Source of the DNA: Rheinheimera sp.
GTDB lineage: Bacteria > Pseudomonadota > Gammaproteobacteria > Enterobacterales > Alteromonadaceae
Direction: 5' to 3'
DNA length: 64,000 bases
Assembly: GCF_030824435.1 (NCBI RefSeq)
Contig: NZ_JAVBXS010000016.1
Coordinates: 88,940-152,939 of the forward strand
In this document: piece by piece, positions 52,887 through 61,371 of the stretch
How the letters are laid out: each line of letters opens with the position of its first letter
Position numbering within the stretch: position 1 is the first letter of the stretch
Translations under genes and position numbers: made by a program
Notes under the pieces: generated by a model
The model's input: the letters and a program-made list of their open reading frames with translations, nothing else
The model's database searches: none
Told to the model about the DNA's origin: nothing

Positions 52887-55514
52887 ATGACGCCATATTC
52901 CATTTCTGCCAGGCGACCGCTACCGGCCTTTGGCAGCCTGCTTTTGCTGGCACTTTGCGGTTGTCAGCCAGCAACCACAACTACCGCAACCGCCGATAGT
53001 CAGCCAGGCCAGACCCCGGCAGCAAGCACAACACAACAAACAGGCGGCGACATCAGTTTATGGCCAGCAATGCAACCGGCCATCCCGGCCAAGGCTGAAC
53101 TGGAAGCCCGGCTGGAGAAAATTTTAAGCGCCATGACGCTTGAGCAAAAAATTGCCCAGATGATCCAGCCTGAGATCCGCGACATCACTGTTGCCGATAT
53201 GCGCAAATACGGCTTTGGCTCTTATCTCAATGGCGGCGGCTCATTCCCGGATGGCAATAAACAGGCCACGCCACAAGACTGGATCAAACTGGCCGAAGCT
53301 ATGTATCAGGCTTCCATTGATGCCTCTGAAGACGGCTCCACTATTCCTACCTTCTGGGGCACAGACGCTGTGCACGGCCACAATAATGTCATTGGTGCCA
53401 CTTTATTCCCGCATAACATTGGTTTAGGTGCAGCACGCGATGAAAATTTGATTGAACAAATTGCCCACGCCACAGCCCGCGAAGTGATGGTGACCGGCAT
53501 CGACTGGGTGTTTGCACCCACTGTTGCTGTGGTTCGGGACGACCGCTGGGGCAGAAGCTACGAAGGTTATTCGGAAGATCCGGAAATTGTACGTTCTTAC
53601 GCCGGCGCTATAGTACGTGGTTTACAAGGCGCCACCACAGATGCAGATTTTCTCGGTAACGAAAGAGTCGTCAGCACAGTCAAACACTTTTTAGGGGATG
53701 GTGGTACCGAAGGTGGTATTGATCAGGGCGACAATATTGCCAGTGAAGCCGATTTAGTACGGCTGCACGCTCAGGGTTATGTTGGTGGTCTTGCCGCCGG
53801 CGCCCAAACTGTGATGGCGTCTTTTAACAGCTGGCATGGCGTGAAAAACCACGGCAACCCATATCTGTTAACCGATGTGCTGAAAACCAAAATGGGGTTT
53901 GATGGTTTAGTGGTGGGTGACTGGAATGGTCATGGCCAAATTCCGGGTTGCAGCAACGAAAATTGTGCACAAGCCGCCAAAGCAGGTTTAGACGTGTATA
54001 TGGTGCCCACAGCCGCCTGGAAACCTTTGTATGAAAACCTGATAGCCCAGACCAAAGCAGGTGAAATTCCACAAAGCCGCATTGATGACGCAGTGCGGCG
54101 TATTTTGCGGGTAAAACTGCGTGCCGGCCTGTTTGATAAACCAAGCCCGGCCAACCGGCCTTTGTCCGGTAAAACCGAACTGATTGGCTCAGCTGAGCAC
54201 AGGGCTATTGCCGCACAAGCAGTGCAAAAATCGCTGGTACTACTGAAAAACAACAATATTTTGCCGCTAAGCCCAAAACAAAAAGTACTGGTAACAGGTA
54301 TTGGTGCTGACAATATTGGTATGCAAAGTGGCGGCTGGACCATTACCTGGCAAGGCACCGGCAATCAGAATAGCGACTTCCCTGGCGGTAGCTCTATTTA
54401 CTCCGGCATTCAACAACAGGTGCAAGCTGCAGGCGGTTCGGTTGAACTCAGCACTGACGGCAGTTACCAGCAAAAACCGGACGTGGCTATTGTGGTGTAT
54501 GGTGAACAGCCTTACGCCGAAGGCAATGGTGATATCGACAATCTGGAATACCAGCGTGGCAATAAAACCGATTTAGCCATGCTTAAAAAACTCAAAGCCG
54601 ATGGCATCAAAGTGGTGTCGTTGTTTATCAGCGGCCGGCCACTTTGGACGAACCCGGAAATCAACCAGTCTGATGCTTTTGTTGCTATCTGGCTACCAGG
54701 CAGCGAAGGTGCAGCCATAGCGCCGGTGTTGTTCCAAAGCGCCGACGGCAAGGTGCAACAGGATTTCCACGGCAAGCTGAGTTTTTCCTGGCCACAAAGC
54801 CCAAATCAGCACAAAGTGAACCGTGGTGATGACAATTACCAGCCACTTTACCCTTATGGTTATGGCCTGACTTATAAAGACAAAACTGATACTGCAGCTT
54901 CGGCGTTAAGTGAAGAAATTACCGATACAACTGCTAACTTACCGGCAATGGCCCTGTTTAACCGCGACGTAAAAGCACCATGGCAACTGGTGTTACAAAG
55001 TGGCAAACAAACAGCCCCTGTCAGCAGCAGCCAACAAACTTTAGGTGCTGTCAAAATCCGCAGTTTTGATTATCAGGTGCAGGAAGACGCCCGCGAGCTG
55101 GTGTTTAGCCCAGCTTCCGGCTCTGACAGCAGCCCTCAAAGCAGCGGTATTGCACTGATCAGCAATTTCCCGCGGGATCTACGCGCTTATCGTGAACAAC
55201 CTTCTGTACTTAGCCTGACATTAAAACGCGACAGCGATATTCAGGGGGCAGTATCAGTTGCAATGGCCTGTGGTGGCGAAGGCTGCAGTGCAACTCAGGA
55301 TATCAGCAAAGCGCTGACCGCTATGCCAGCAGGCAGCTGGCAACAACTGCATCTGAGCCTGGAATGTTTTGCCAAACAAGGGGTGGATTTTGCACAGGTG
55401 AGTAATGTCTTTAGCTTACAAAGCACAGGCGCGCTGACACTGAGTTTCCACCAGCTGCACATTCAGCCGGTGGCTAAACTGGGTGCTGGTGCTGTGGTAT
55501 TGGGCTGTGAGTAG
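52887..55514 (+). CDS. Family GH3 beta-glucosidase lipoprotein
   Basis: A cell-envelope glycoside hydrolase of 875 residues. A lipoprotein signal ends in LLLALCGC (lipid cysteine about 26), then a T/A/Q-rich linker. The GH3 barrel spans about 75-430 with GTDAVHGHNNVIGATLFPHNIGLGA, the KH pair in STVKHFLGDGG and the nucleophile aspartate in GLVVGDWNGHG (about 345). The alpha/beta sandwich follows, and a C-terminal domain resembling that of exo-1,3/1,4-beta-glucanases (ExoP type) fills 690-875. It probably hydrolyses beta-glucan oligosaccharides. It is under a LacI-type operator and ends at a terminator. Confidence 0.93.
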   Translation: MTPYSISARRPLPAFGSLLLLALCGCQPATTTTATADSQPGQTPAASTTQQTGGDISLWPAMQPAIPAKAELEARLEKILSAMTLEQKIAQMIQPEIRDITVADMRKYGFGSYLNGGGSFPDGNKQATPQDWIKLAEAMYQASIDASEDGSTIPTFWGTDAVHGHNNVIGATLFPHNIGLGAARDENLIEQIAHATAREVMVTGIDWVFAPTVAVVRDDRWGRSYEGYSEDPEIVRSYAGAIVRGLQGATTDADFLGNERVVSTVKHFLGDGGTEGGIDQGDNIASEADLVRLHAQGYVGGLAAGAQTVMASFNSWHGVKNHGNPYLLTDVLKTKMGFDGLVVGDWNGHGQIPGCSNENCAQAAKAGLDVYMVPTAAWKPLYENLIAQTKAGEIPQSRIDDAVRRILRVKLRAGLFDKPSPANRPLSGKTELIGSAEHRAIAAQAVQKSLVLLKNNNILPLSPKQKVLVTGIGADNIGMQSGGWTITWQGTGNQNSDFPGGSSIYSGIQQQVQAAGGSVELSTDGSYQQKPDVAIVVYGEQPYAEGNGDIDNLEYQRGNKTDLAMLKKLKADGIKVVSLFISGRPLWTNPEINQSDAFVAIWLPGSEGAAIAPVLFQSADGKVQQDFHGKLSFSWPQSPNQHKVNRGDDNYQPLYPYGYGLTYKDKTDTAASALSEEITDTTANLPAMALFNRDVKAPWQLVLQSGKQTAPVSSSQQTLGAVKIRSFDYQVQEDARELVFSPASGSDSSPQSSGIALISNFPRDLRAYREQPSVLSLTLKRDSDIQGAVSVAMACGGEGCSATQDISKALTAMPAGSWQQLHLSLECFAKQGVDFAQVSNVFSLQSTGALTLSFHQLHIQPVAKLGAGAVVLGCE

Positions 55515-55560
55515 GCTCTGGGTGCCCGGAGCGTTTGGCATGGCGCTTTGATTAAAAAAC

Positions 55561-55584
55561 GACGCTTTTTAGCGTCATTTTTTT
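55561..55584 (+). terminator. Terminator after the GH3 gene
   Basis: GACGCT (55561-55566), TTTT and AGCGTC (55571-55576) form a short stem followed by A and eight T. Confidence 0.8.
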
Positions 55585-55615
55585 GAGCCAATACTTTGGC
55601 ATTAAGTAGTTTTTG

Positions 55616-55790
55616 ATGCCTGCGGTATGAAGCGGATGCGGGGTTGAGGTCGCCTACCGGCAGTTTAGGTTTATTTTATGCCTGCGGCATAGCGCGAATG
55701 CGGGGCTTGCTGCAACCCTGCGGGCGGGTTTCTATAACCTACTGGTAGTATTGATTTATTTTATGCCTGCGGCATGGCGCGTATGCCGGG
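55616..55790. repeat. Three direct copies of a 28-bp palindromic core
   Basis: Cores at 55616-55643, 55678-55705 and 55763-55790 share ATGCCTGCGGCAT, GCG and ATGC-GGG blocks; spacing is 62 and 85 bp. In the third copy CGGCAT and ATGCCG pair. An inverted, slightly diverged copy is at 57359-57383, on the other side of the MerR gene. This is an extragenic repeat family, not coding. Confidence 0.75.
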
Positions 55791-56001
55791 TCTCGCCCCG
55801 GCGGGCGAGTCTCTTTCTTTGCTGACAAAGAAAGAGACGCAAAGAAATCACCCCGAGATCGCTCGAAAGCCCGCTGTTTTGACACAATTTTGAGGCGCCG
55901 CCAAAACTCGGCGAGCGCTAGCGTCGCTCGCCTCAAACAGTTGGCGTCTTAAAACCTCAAAATCGGTCAAAACAACGGCTCGCTTGACGGGGCCAACAGC
56001 G
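55788..56001 (+). repeat. Left copy of a 210-bp structured inverted repeat
   Basis: This element is repeated in inverted orientation at 57080-57290 with roughly 85-90% identity by eye. It contains three successive hairpins: CTCGCCC/GGGCGAG (55792-55809), a 10-11-bp stem around GTCTCTTTCTTTG/CAAAGAAAGAGAC (55809-55838), and GGCGAGC/GCTCGCC (55910-55932). Between them lie strictly conserved single-strand blocks (CCCCGAGATCGCTCGAAAGC, TTGGCGTCTTAAAACCTCAA). Short frames across it are not credible genes. Confidence 0.85.
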
Positions 56002-56081
56002 CAGGTGTTGTGATTTGGTTATTTCTGGTTTGTGCCAATAGCGGACATTTAATGGAAACTTAGAACCTTTGCCAAAATCCC

Positions 56082-56105
56082 TTGACTCTCACGCTACGTT
56101 ATACT
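56082..56105 (+). promoter_or_regulatory. Possible MerR-type operator/promoter
   Basis: TTGACT (56082-56087) and TATACT (56100-56105) flank CTCACGCTACGT, a partly dyadic core recalling sites of TipA-like MerR regulators. The spacing of the two boxes is only 12 bp, so their use as one promoter is doubtful. Confidence 0.35.
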
Positions 56106-56133
56106 GCAACCTGCCAATCGTTGAAGTTAAAAA

Positions 56134-56949
56134 GTGTGCAACGTGAACGAGATAAAATTCTATCAGATTAAAGAGTTAAGTAAGCTAGCCGATGTGAGTG
56201 TGCGAACACTGCATCATTATGATGACATCGGTTTATTAAAAGCAAAGCGAAATCATCTCAATGGGTATCGTTACTACACCTTGGATGATGCTGTGCGTCT
56301 TCAGCAAATCGTTTTCTACCGAAAACTTGACCTTTCTCTGGAAGAAATCAAACGTATCACCACAGCTTCGTGCTCCCTTATTGAAATGCTCAAGGGGCAG
56401 CATGCTCTTTTACTTCAACGCCAAAAAGAAACTCAATCAATTATTGAAAATTTGGAGATGGCAATGAGTACATTACGTGGTGAGCAAAATTTGGATGTTT
56501 TATTTGGTTCAATACCGAAAGACAAGGCCGAGCAATGGAAAAAAGAGCTGGTCAACACACAAGGTGGGACTTCAATACTTCAGGCATTCGCAGGATTCTC
56601 TGAATCTGACATGAGAACGAAAGAAGCGATCTCAGATGATTGGTGTAAGCGTTATGTTGCTGTTCTGGCAAACCCGATTGAAGATGAATCGGTGCAGCAA
56701 TTAGTTGGCGAGGCTTACCTAATCTCAAACCAAGCGATTTCAGAGATTAATCCTGAGCTTGCCGATAAATTTTTAGACTGTGAGGGTTATAGAAGTTTCA
56801 CTGAGTTAAGTAAGGCAAATAGTGTTTTTGAAGATATGTATGAACACTATGCCAAAGGTTTTGCTGAACATTTGTATAGGGCAACGATCTATTTCTGTGA
56901 CAACCAATTGAAAACCAATGCCCAATTTTGGCTAGCACAAATACATTAG
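56134..56949 (+). CDS. MerR family regulator with TipAS domain
   Basis: A 271-residue regulator. The MerR winged helix occupies about 8-75 (QIKELSKLADVSVRTLHHYDDIGLL, NGYRYYTLDDAVRLQQIVFYRKLDLSLEEIKRI), a dimerising coiled coil follows, and residues 150-265 form a TipAS-like domain (YVAVLANPIEDESVQQLVGEAYLI, YEHYAKGFAEHLYRATIYFC) that in other proteins binds thiopeptides or drugs. The start is GTG at 56134 (a second GTG at 56143). The gene is visibly more AT-rich than its neighbours and is bracketed by inverted repeats, which suggests acquisition. Confidence 0.9.
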   Translation: MCNVNEIKFYQIKELSKLADVSVRTLHHYDDIGLLKAKRNHLNGYRYYTLDDAVRLQQIVFYRKLDLSLEEIKRITTASCSLIEMLKGQHALLLQRQKETQSIIENLEMAMSTLRGEQNLDVLFGSIPKDKAEQWKKELVNTQGGTSILQAFAGFSESDMRTKEAISDDWCKRYVAVLANPIEDESVQQLVGEAYLISNQAISEINPELADKFLDCEGYRSFTELSKANSVFEDMYEHYAKGFAEHLYRATIYFCDNQLKTNAQFWLAQIH

Positions 56950-56970
56950 ATAAACATTTAGATCTGATAT

Positions 56971-56996
56971 GCCGCTCTCATTGAACGCAGAGCGGC
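56971..56996 (+). terminator. Hairpin after the MerR gene
   Basis: GCCGCTCT (56971-56978) and AGAGCGGC (56989-56996) form an 8-bp stem 22 bp past the stop. Only a weak T-rich stretch follows. Confidence 0.5.
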
Positions 56997-57079
56997 TGCA
57001 TTTCTCGACACCACGCCTTTCATCTTTTGGATGGTTTACAGTCTGCTTTTCGCTCAAAACAGAAATTTCCAAGCTGTCC

Positions 57080-57290
57080 CGCTCTTGGCCCCGTCAAGCG
57101 AGCCGTTGTTTTGGCCGGTTTTGAGGTTTTAAGACGCCAACTGTTTGAGCGGGGTGACGCTAGCACCCCGCGAGTTTTGGCGGCGCCTCAAAATTGGTCA
57201 AAACAGCGGGCTTTCGAGCGATCTCGGGGTCGTTTTTTGCGTCACTTTTTGTCGACACAAAAAGTGACTCGCCTGCGGGGGCGAGACCCC
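57080..57290 (-). repeat. Right copy of the 210-bp structured inverted repeat
   Basis: The reverse complement aligns along its whole length with 55788-56001. The stems differ but stay paired: CACTTTTTGT/ACAAAAAGTG replaces the left copy's CTCTTTCTTT/AAAGAAAGAG, and CGGGGT/ACCCCG around the constant GCTAGCGTC loop replaces GGCGAGC/GCTCGCC. The linking blocks are nearly identical. Confidence 0.85.
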
Positions 57291-57301
57291 GCTTCTATAG
57301 C

Positions 57302-57420
57302 GCCATCAGCTGCAAGCTGAAAATAAAACAATGCAATAGCTGCAAGCGCAGAAAAACAGCATACGCGCCATGCCGCAGGGCATCAGGCAAAACGCCAAAG
57401 TGCCATCAGCTGCAAGCTGA
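57302..57420. repeat. 19-bp direct repeats and an inverted core copy
   Basis: GCCATCAGCTGCAAGCTGA occurs at 57302-57320 and 57402-57420, exactly 100 bp apart. Between them, 57359-57383 is an inverted copy of the 28-bp core found left of the MerR gene. No gene is credible here. Confidence 0.7.
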
Positions 57421-57430
57421 GCTAAAGCAT

Positions 57431-58435
57431 TCAGCCTTTAACAGCCGCTGCCGACTCCCTCACCACCAGCTCTGGCACAAATACATTATTCACTTCCACA
57501 CTGTTGTCTTTATAGAGGTTTTTTAAAAGCCATAAAGCCGCCATTTTGCCCATTTCGTGAATGGGGTTATTGACTGTGGTGAGTTTGGGGGAGATATAAC
57601 GGGCAAAAGGGATGTTGTCGTAACCGACAAATGATAAATCGCCTGGTACTTTTAAACCGCGGTCTAAACAGACCGAAATAGCGCCAGATACCATCTGGTC
57701 GTTGGCGCAGACCACGGCGCTGAACGGCAGGCCTGTGGCGAACAGTTGTTCCATACCGGCAACACCACCGTCTTCTTTATAGTCACCTTCCACACAAAGG
57801 CGGGAGTCGAAGCTCTGGCCAAATTCGGCCAAAGCTCTTTTGTGGCCTTCAAGGCGTTCCAGCGCGTCGTGTTTACGTTTAGGGCCTGAAATATAAGCAA
57901 TATTTTTATGGCCAAGCTGCAACATATGGCGGCAGGCTAAATAACCGCCCAGTTCGTTATCGAGGTAAATACAACGGTCACTGATTTGTTCTATGTATCT
58001 GTTAATGAGCACTATAGGTTTGTCACCCTGGCTGAGTTTAATCAGGTATTCGTCCGACACTGCTTCTACATCGAGGATCAGCGCGTCACAACCGCGGTCT
58101 TGCAGAAACTCAACACTGTCCATTTCCTGCGCCGCGTCGCTGTGGCCAACGGCAATAATCACATGTTTGTTTTTACTGCGTAGTGAAGCTTCAATTTCCG
58201 CCATCATGGGGCCGTAATAAGGGCCGTCCAGCTGCGACACCAACACGCCAACACTGTTAGAGCAGTTCGACGCCAGCGACTGGGCAAAAGTATTAGGCCT
58301 GTAACCCAGCTCGCTCATGGCATCCAGCACTTTTTGCCTGGTTTTTTCGCTGACATTGGTGTTGTTGTTCATCACCCGCGACACTGTTGCCAGCGATACG
58401 CCCGCCAATAACGACACGTCGTAAATTGTAGCCAT
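57431..58435 (-). CDS. LacI family transcriptional regulator
   Basis: A 334-residue regulator. The N-terminal helix-turn-helix and hinge (TIYDVSLLAGVSLATVSRVMNNN, GYRPNTFAQSLAS) precede a periplasmic-binding-protein-like sugar domain (VGVLVSQLDGPYYGPMMAEIE, FSAVVCANDQMVSGAISVCLDRG, SFVGYDNIPFARYISPKLTTV). The ATG at 58435 with AGGA upstream fits the family start. It is last in the GH1-transporter-lacI direction and probably binds the TGAAAGCGCTTTCA-like sites at 52746 and 61264, repressing glucoside use until a sugar inducer is present. Confidence 0.92.
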   Translation of the reverse strand: MATIYDVSLLAGVSLATVSRVMNNNTNVSEKTRQKVLDAMSELGYRPNTFAQSLASNCSNSVGVLVSQLDGPYYGPMMAEIEASLRSKNKHVIIAVGHSDAAQEMDSVEFLQDRGCDALILDVEAVSDEYLIKLSQGDKPIVLINRYIEQISDRCIYLDNELGGYLACRHMLQLGHKNIAYISGPKRKHDALERLEGHKRALAEFGQSFDSRLCVEGDYKEDGGVAGMEQLFATGLPFSAVVCANDQMVSGAISVCLDRGLKVPGDLSFVGYDNIPFARYISPKLTTVNNPIHEMGKMAALWLLKNLYKDNSVEVNNVFVPELVVRESAAAVKG

Positions 58436-58489
58436 AAGTCCTTTATTCACATGTGCTTAGGTTGGTTATGCCAATTAGCTTACCAGCTT

Positions 58490-59815
58490 TTAACCGGCAG
58501 CTCTTTTTAATTCCATGCTGATTTGTGCAATTTTTTTGTCGGTCAGAATATACCAGCGCATCACAATAGCCACCAGCAACGAGCCCAGCGCCGGATAAAT
58601 ACTAAAAGACAACAAAATGCCCTGGCGTGCGGTTTCGCTTTGGCTTTGGTCGGCCTGATAACCATAACCGGCCAGCAACCAGCCAGCAGCAGCGCCACCA
58701 ATGGCTAAACCCAATTTGATAAAAAAGATAATGGATGAATACACCATACCCGTAGTGCGGATACCGGTTTTCCACTGGCCATAATCGACGGTGTCGGCCA
58801 TTTTTGCCCACAAAAGTGGTGTGCCGGCGTTAAAAAAGAAGTTCCACAGTATAAAAAGTGCAAAAGCCAGCACAGTCTGATTTGGCGTCACAAAATAACT
58901 GGCCACACAAAGCGCTGCTGCCGTCAGCTGAATGCCGATATAAAGTTTTACTTTGCAAAACCTTTTGGCAAGCGGCTGCGCAACGATACAACCGGCAATA
59001 CTGCCAATCATACCCAGGGTAATAAAGAGGCTGATGCTGCCCGGCAGCTCAAGGTAATATTTCACATAATAAATAGCCAAAGTGTTTCTGAGCACTGAGC
59101 CCGATAATAAAAACAAGGCAGCCACCGACAATACCCGCCACTGATCATTGGCCCACAAAGCTTTAAAACCGGCGCCAACAGTGCCTTGTTCGGCCTGTGG
59201 CTGCACCCGTTCTTTGGTGCCATAAAAACAGGCCAAAAACATCAACACGCCCATCACACTCATGGCCAGAATGGTCAGCTGATAACCTTTGGCTTTGTCA
59301 CCCTGGCCAAAATAATCGACCAGCGGCAAAGTACAGGCCGACACCAACACACCACCAAGCATGGCAAACACAAACCTGTAACTCTGAATAGAAACCCGCT
59401 CGGCCGGATCGGCCGTTAACACCCCACCCAAAGCACAATAAGGAATATTAATGGCGGTATACACCAGCATCAGCAGGGTATAAGTAAAAAAGGCGTACCA
59501 CATTTTGCCGGTTTCGGAAAAATCCGGAGTGGTAAAAGCCAGCACGCTAATCAGGCCAAAAGGCAAAGCAAACCACAATAAATAAGGCCGGAACTTGCCA
59601 TGTTTACTTTGGGTGCGGTCGGCAAAAGCGCCCATTAAGGGGTCGGTAATAGCATCAATCACCCGTACCGCCAAAAACATGGTGCCGACAAAAGCCGGTG
59701 AAATACCAAAAATGTCGGTATAAAAAAAAGTGAGAAACAGCATCACTGTCTGAAACACTATATTGCTGGCGGTGTCGCCAAGCCCGTAAGCTATTTTTTC
59801 CCTGACGCTAACCAT
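58490..59815 (-). CDS. GPH family glycoside transporter (MFS)
   Basis: A 12-helix inner-membrane symporter of 441 residues in the glycoside-pentoside-hexuronide family: KIAYGLGDTASNIVFQTVMLFLTFFYTDIFG at the N-terminus, the DAITDPLMGAFADRTQSKHGKFRPYLLW motif, and WAKMADTVDYGQWKTGIRTTGMVYS in the second half. These are diagnostic. It lies between the GH1 and lacI genes on the same strand, so it likely imports a beta-glucoside such as cellobiose. AAGG precedes the ATG. Confidence 0.93.
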   Translation of the reverse strand: MVSVREKIAYGLGDTASNIVFQTVMLFLTFFYTDIFGISPAFVGTMFLAVRVIDAITDPLMGAFADRTQSKHGKFRPYLLWFALPFGLISVLAFTTPDFSETGKMWYAFFTYTLLMLVYTAINIPYCALGGVLTADPAERVSIQSYRFVFAMLGGVLVSACTLPLVDYFGQGDKAKGYQLTILAMSVMGVLMFLACFYGTKERVQPQAEQGTVGAGFKALWANDQWRVLSVAALFLLSGSVLRNTLAIYYVKYYLELPGSISLFITLGMIGSIAGCIVAQPLAKRFCKVKLYIGIQLTAAALCVASYFVTPNQTVLAFALFILWNFFFNAGTPLLWAKMADTVDYGQWKTGIRTTGMVYSSIIFFIKLGLAIGGAAAGWLLAGYGYQADQSQSETARQGILLSFSIYPALGSLLVAIVMRWYILTDKKIAQISMELKRAAG

Positions 59816-59868
59816 CTGCCTTCCCCTGTCTGTTTTTGTTGTTTTTTATAGTTATTTTATTGTTTGGT

Positions 59869-61209
59869 TTAGCAGGATTTGCGGCTTTGGATAAAATCGC
59901 GATAAGCCAAACCACTTTGTTTAATGGTGCGCTGCTGGCTCTGGTAGTCGACATACACAATACCAAAACGTTTTAAATAACCTTCAGCCCATTCAAAGTT
60001 GTCCATCAGGCTCCAGGCAAAATAACCATCGACCCGCACACCCTGACGTATGGCACTGTCAAGCGCCAGCAAATGTGCCTGATAATAACCAAGCCGATCC
60101 TCATCAACAACAACGCCGTTTTGCAGTTTGTCGTCCATGGCAGCGCCATTTTCAGTGATATACACAGGCGGCAGGCGATATTGCTGGTGCAAACTCAGCA
60201 GCAAATCGGTAAAAGCCTGAGGGTAAATTTCCCAGCCAATATCGGTTTTGGGTGCATCCACCATATCCACCGGCGCAAAACCGTTTTCGGCACAGGCCTG
60301 ATACACAGTGCGGGTGTAAAAGTTCACGCCTAAAAAATCCAGCGGCTCGCTGATAATGGCAAAATCGCCGTCATGGATCACAGGTTTATCGCTGTCACTT
60401 AACAGAGCAAAACTTTTTGGATAAGCGCCATCCAGCACAGGTTTAATATACCACTGGTTAAAATAGTCATCGGCCAGTTGGGCAGCTGCCACATCAGCCG
60501 GGTCCTCAGTTTGGGCATAACAAGGGGTGAAGTTCAGCACCAGGCCGTTCAGGCTATTGGGGCTGTTTTTCTTTAAAACCTTCAGTGCCAGACCATGCGC
60601 CAACAACAAATGGTGCGCTGCCTGCCGGCCCCAGGCTTTTTGTTGTTTGCCAGGCGCATGAATACCCGCTTCATAACCTAAATAAGAGCTGCAAAACGGC
60701 TCATTTAAGGTGGCATAACTGTACACTCTGTCGCCCAAAGCTTGGCTGATTTTGTCGGCATAATCGGCAAATAAATAGGCCGTTTCGCGGTTTAACCAAC
60801 CGCCTTTATCTTCTAAATGTTGGGGCAAATCCCAATGATAAAGCGTGACAAAAGCTTTAATATTCAGCGCCTTCAGCTCATCCAACAACTGAATATAAAA
60901 ATCTACCCCTGCAGGGTTTAAGCTGCCATCTGCAAACATTACCCTTGGCCAGGAAATAGACAAACGATAAGCATCGACACCCAAAGATTGAATCAATTTG
61001 ACATCATCACGCCAAAGGTTGACGTGGTCACAAGCCAGCAGGCCATCGGAGCCATCGCGGATTTTGCCGGGAGTGGCGCAAAAAGTGTCCCAGATACAAG
61101 GCAAACGACTGTCAGCACTGCCTTCAATCTGAAAAGAAGCTGTGGCAACACCAAAAATAAAATCTTTTTGGCACAGTCTGGAATCTTTGGGTATTTGTAT
61201 ATTTTTCAT
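59869..61209 (-). CDS. Family GH1 beta-glucosidase
   Basis: A cytoplasmic glycoside hydrolase of 446 residues without a signal peptide. It begins with the GH1 pattern FIFGVATASFQIEGS, has YRLSISWPRV and YHWDLPQHL, the acid/base glutamate in YATLNEPF (E170) and the nucleophile in YITENGAA (E353), and ends with SLMDNFEWAEGYLKRFGIVYVDY. Both catalytic residues are intact. It would cleave imported beta-glucosides. It is first in the GH1-transporter-lacI set, with a LacI-type operator 55 bp upstream. Confidence 0.95.
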   Translation of the reverse strand: MKNIQIPKDSRLCQKDFIFGVATASFQIEGSADSRLPCIWDTFCATPGKIRDGSDGLLACDHVNLWRDDVKLIQSLGVDAYRLSISWPRVMFADGSLNPAGVDFYIQLLDELKALNIKAFVTLYHWDLPQHLEDKGGWLNRETAYLFADYADKISQALGDRVYSYATLNEPFCSSYLGYEAGIHAPGKQQKAWGRQAAHHLLLAHGLALKVLKKNSPNSLNGLVLNFTPCYAQTEDPADVAAAQLADDYFNQWYIKPVLDGAYPKSFALLSDSDKPVIHDGDFAIISEPLDFLGVNFYTRTVYQACAENGFAPVDMVDAPKTDIGWEIYPQAFTDLLLSLHQQYRLPPVYITENGAAMDDKLQNGVVVDEDRLGYYQAHLLALDSAIRQGVRVDGYFAWSLMDNFEWAEGYLKRFGIVYVDYQSQQRTIKQSGLAYRDFIQSRKSC

Positions 61210-61263
61210 CTTTTTTCACTGTTTTTTGGCTGCATACGGCAGCTGTTTTGTTGTTTAGCGCCT

Positions 61264-61277
61264 TGTGAGCGCTTACA
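61264..61277. promoter_or_regulatory. LacI-family operator TGTGAGCGCTTACA
   Basis: A near-perfect 14-bp palindrome (one mismatched pair) with the central AGCGCT shared with the site at 52746. It lies 55 bp upstream of the GH1 start, in the promoter region of the minus-strand glucoside operon. Confidence 0.7.
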
Positions 61278-61371
61278 TCATTCAGGCTTTTTTTATCTGG
61301 CCAGTGTGCCGCTGTTATCTGCGGCAAACTGACCTGCAAGCACTTGGTGCCTGTGTTAAATCGTTTGTTTT

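Noticed and set aside
55739..55936. A 65-codon minus frame in the left structured repeat, and 97- and 110-codon plus frames in the right one (57027-57526)
   Set aside because: They are chance frames through a conserved structured element and have the low-complexity Arg/Ser/Ala composition that results from GC-rich hairpins.
55788..57290. The inverted repeats considered as integron attC sites or insertion-sequence ends
   Set aside because: No attC core pattern, no integrase or transposase, and no clear target-site duplication was seen.
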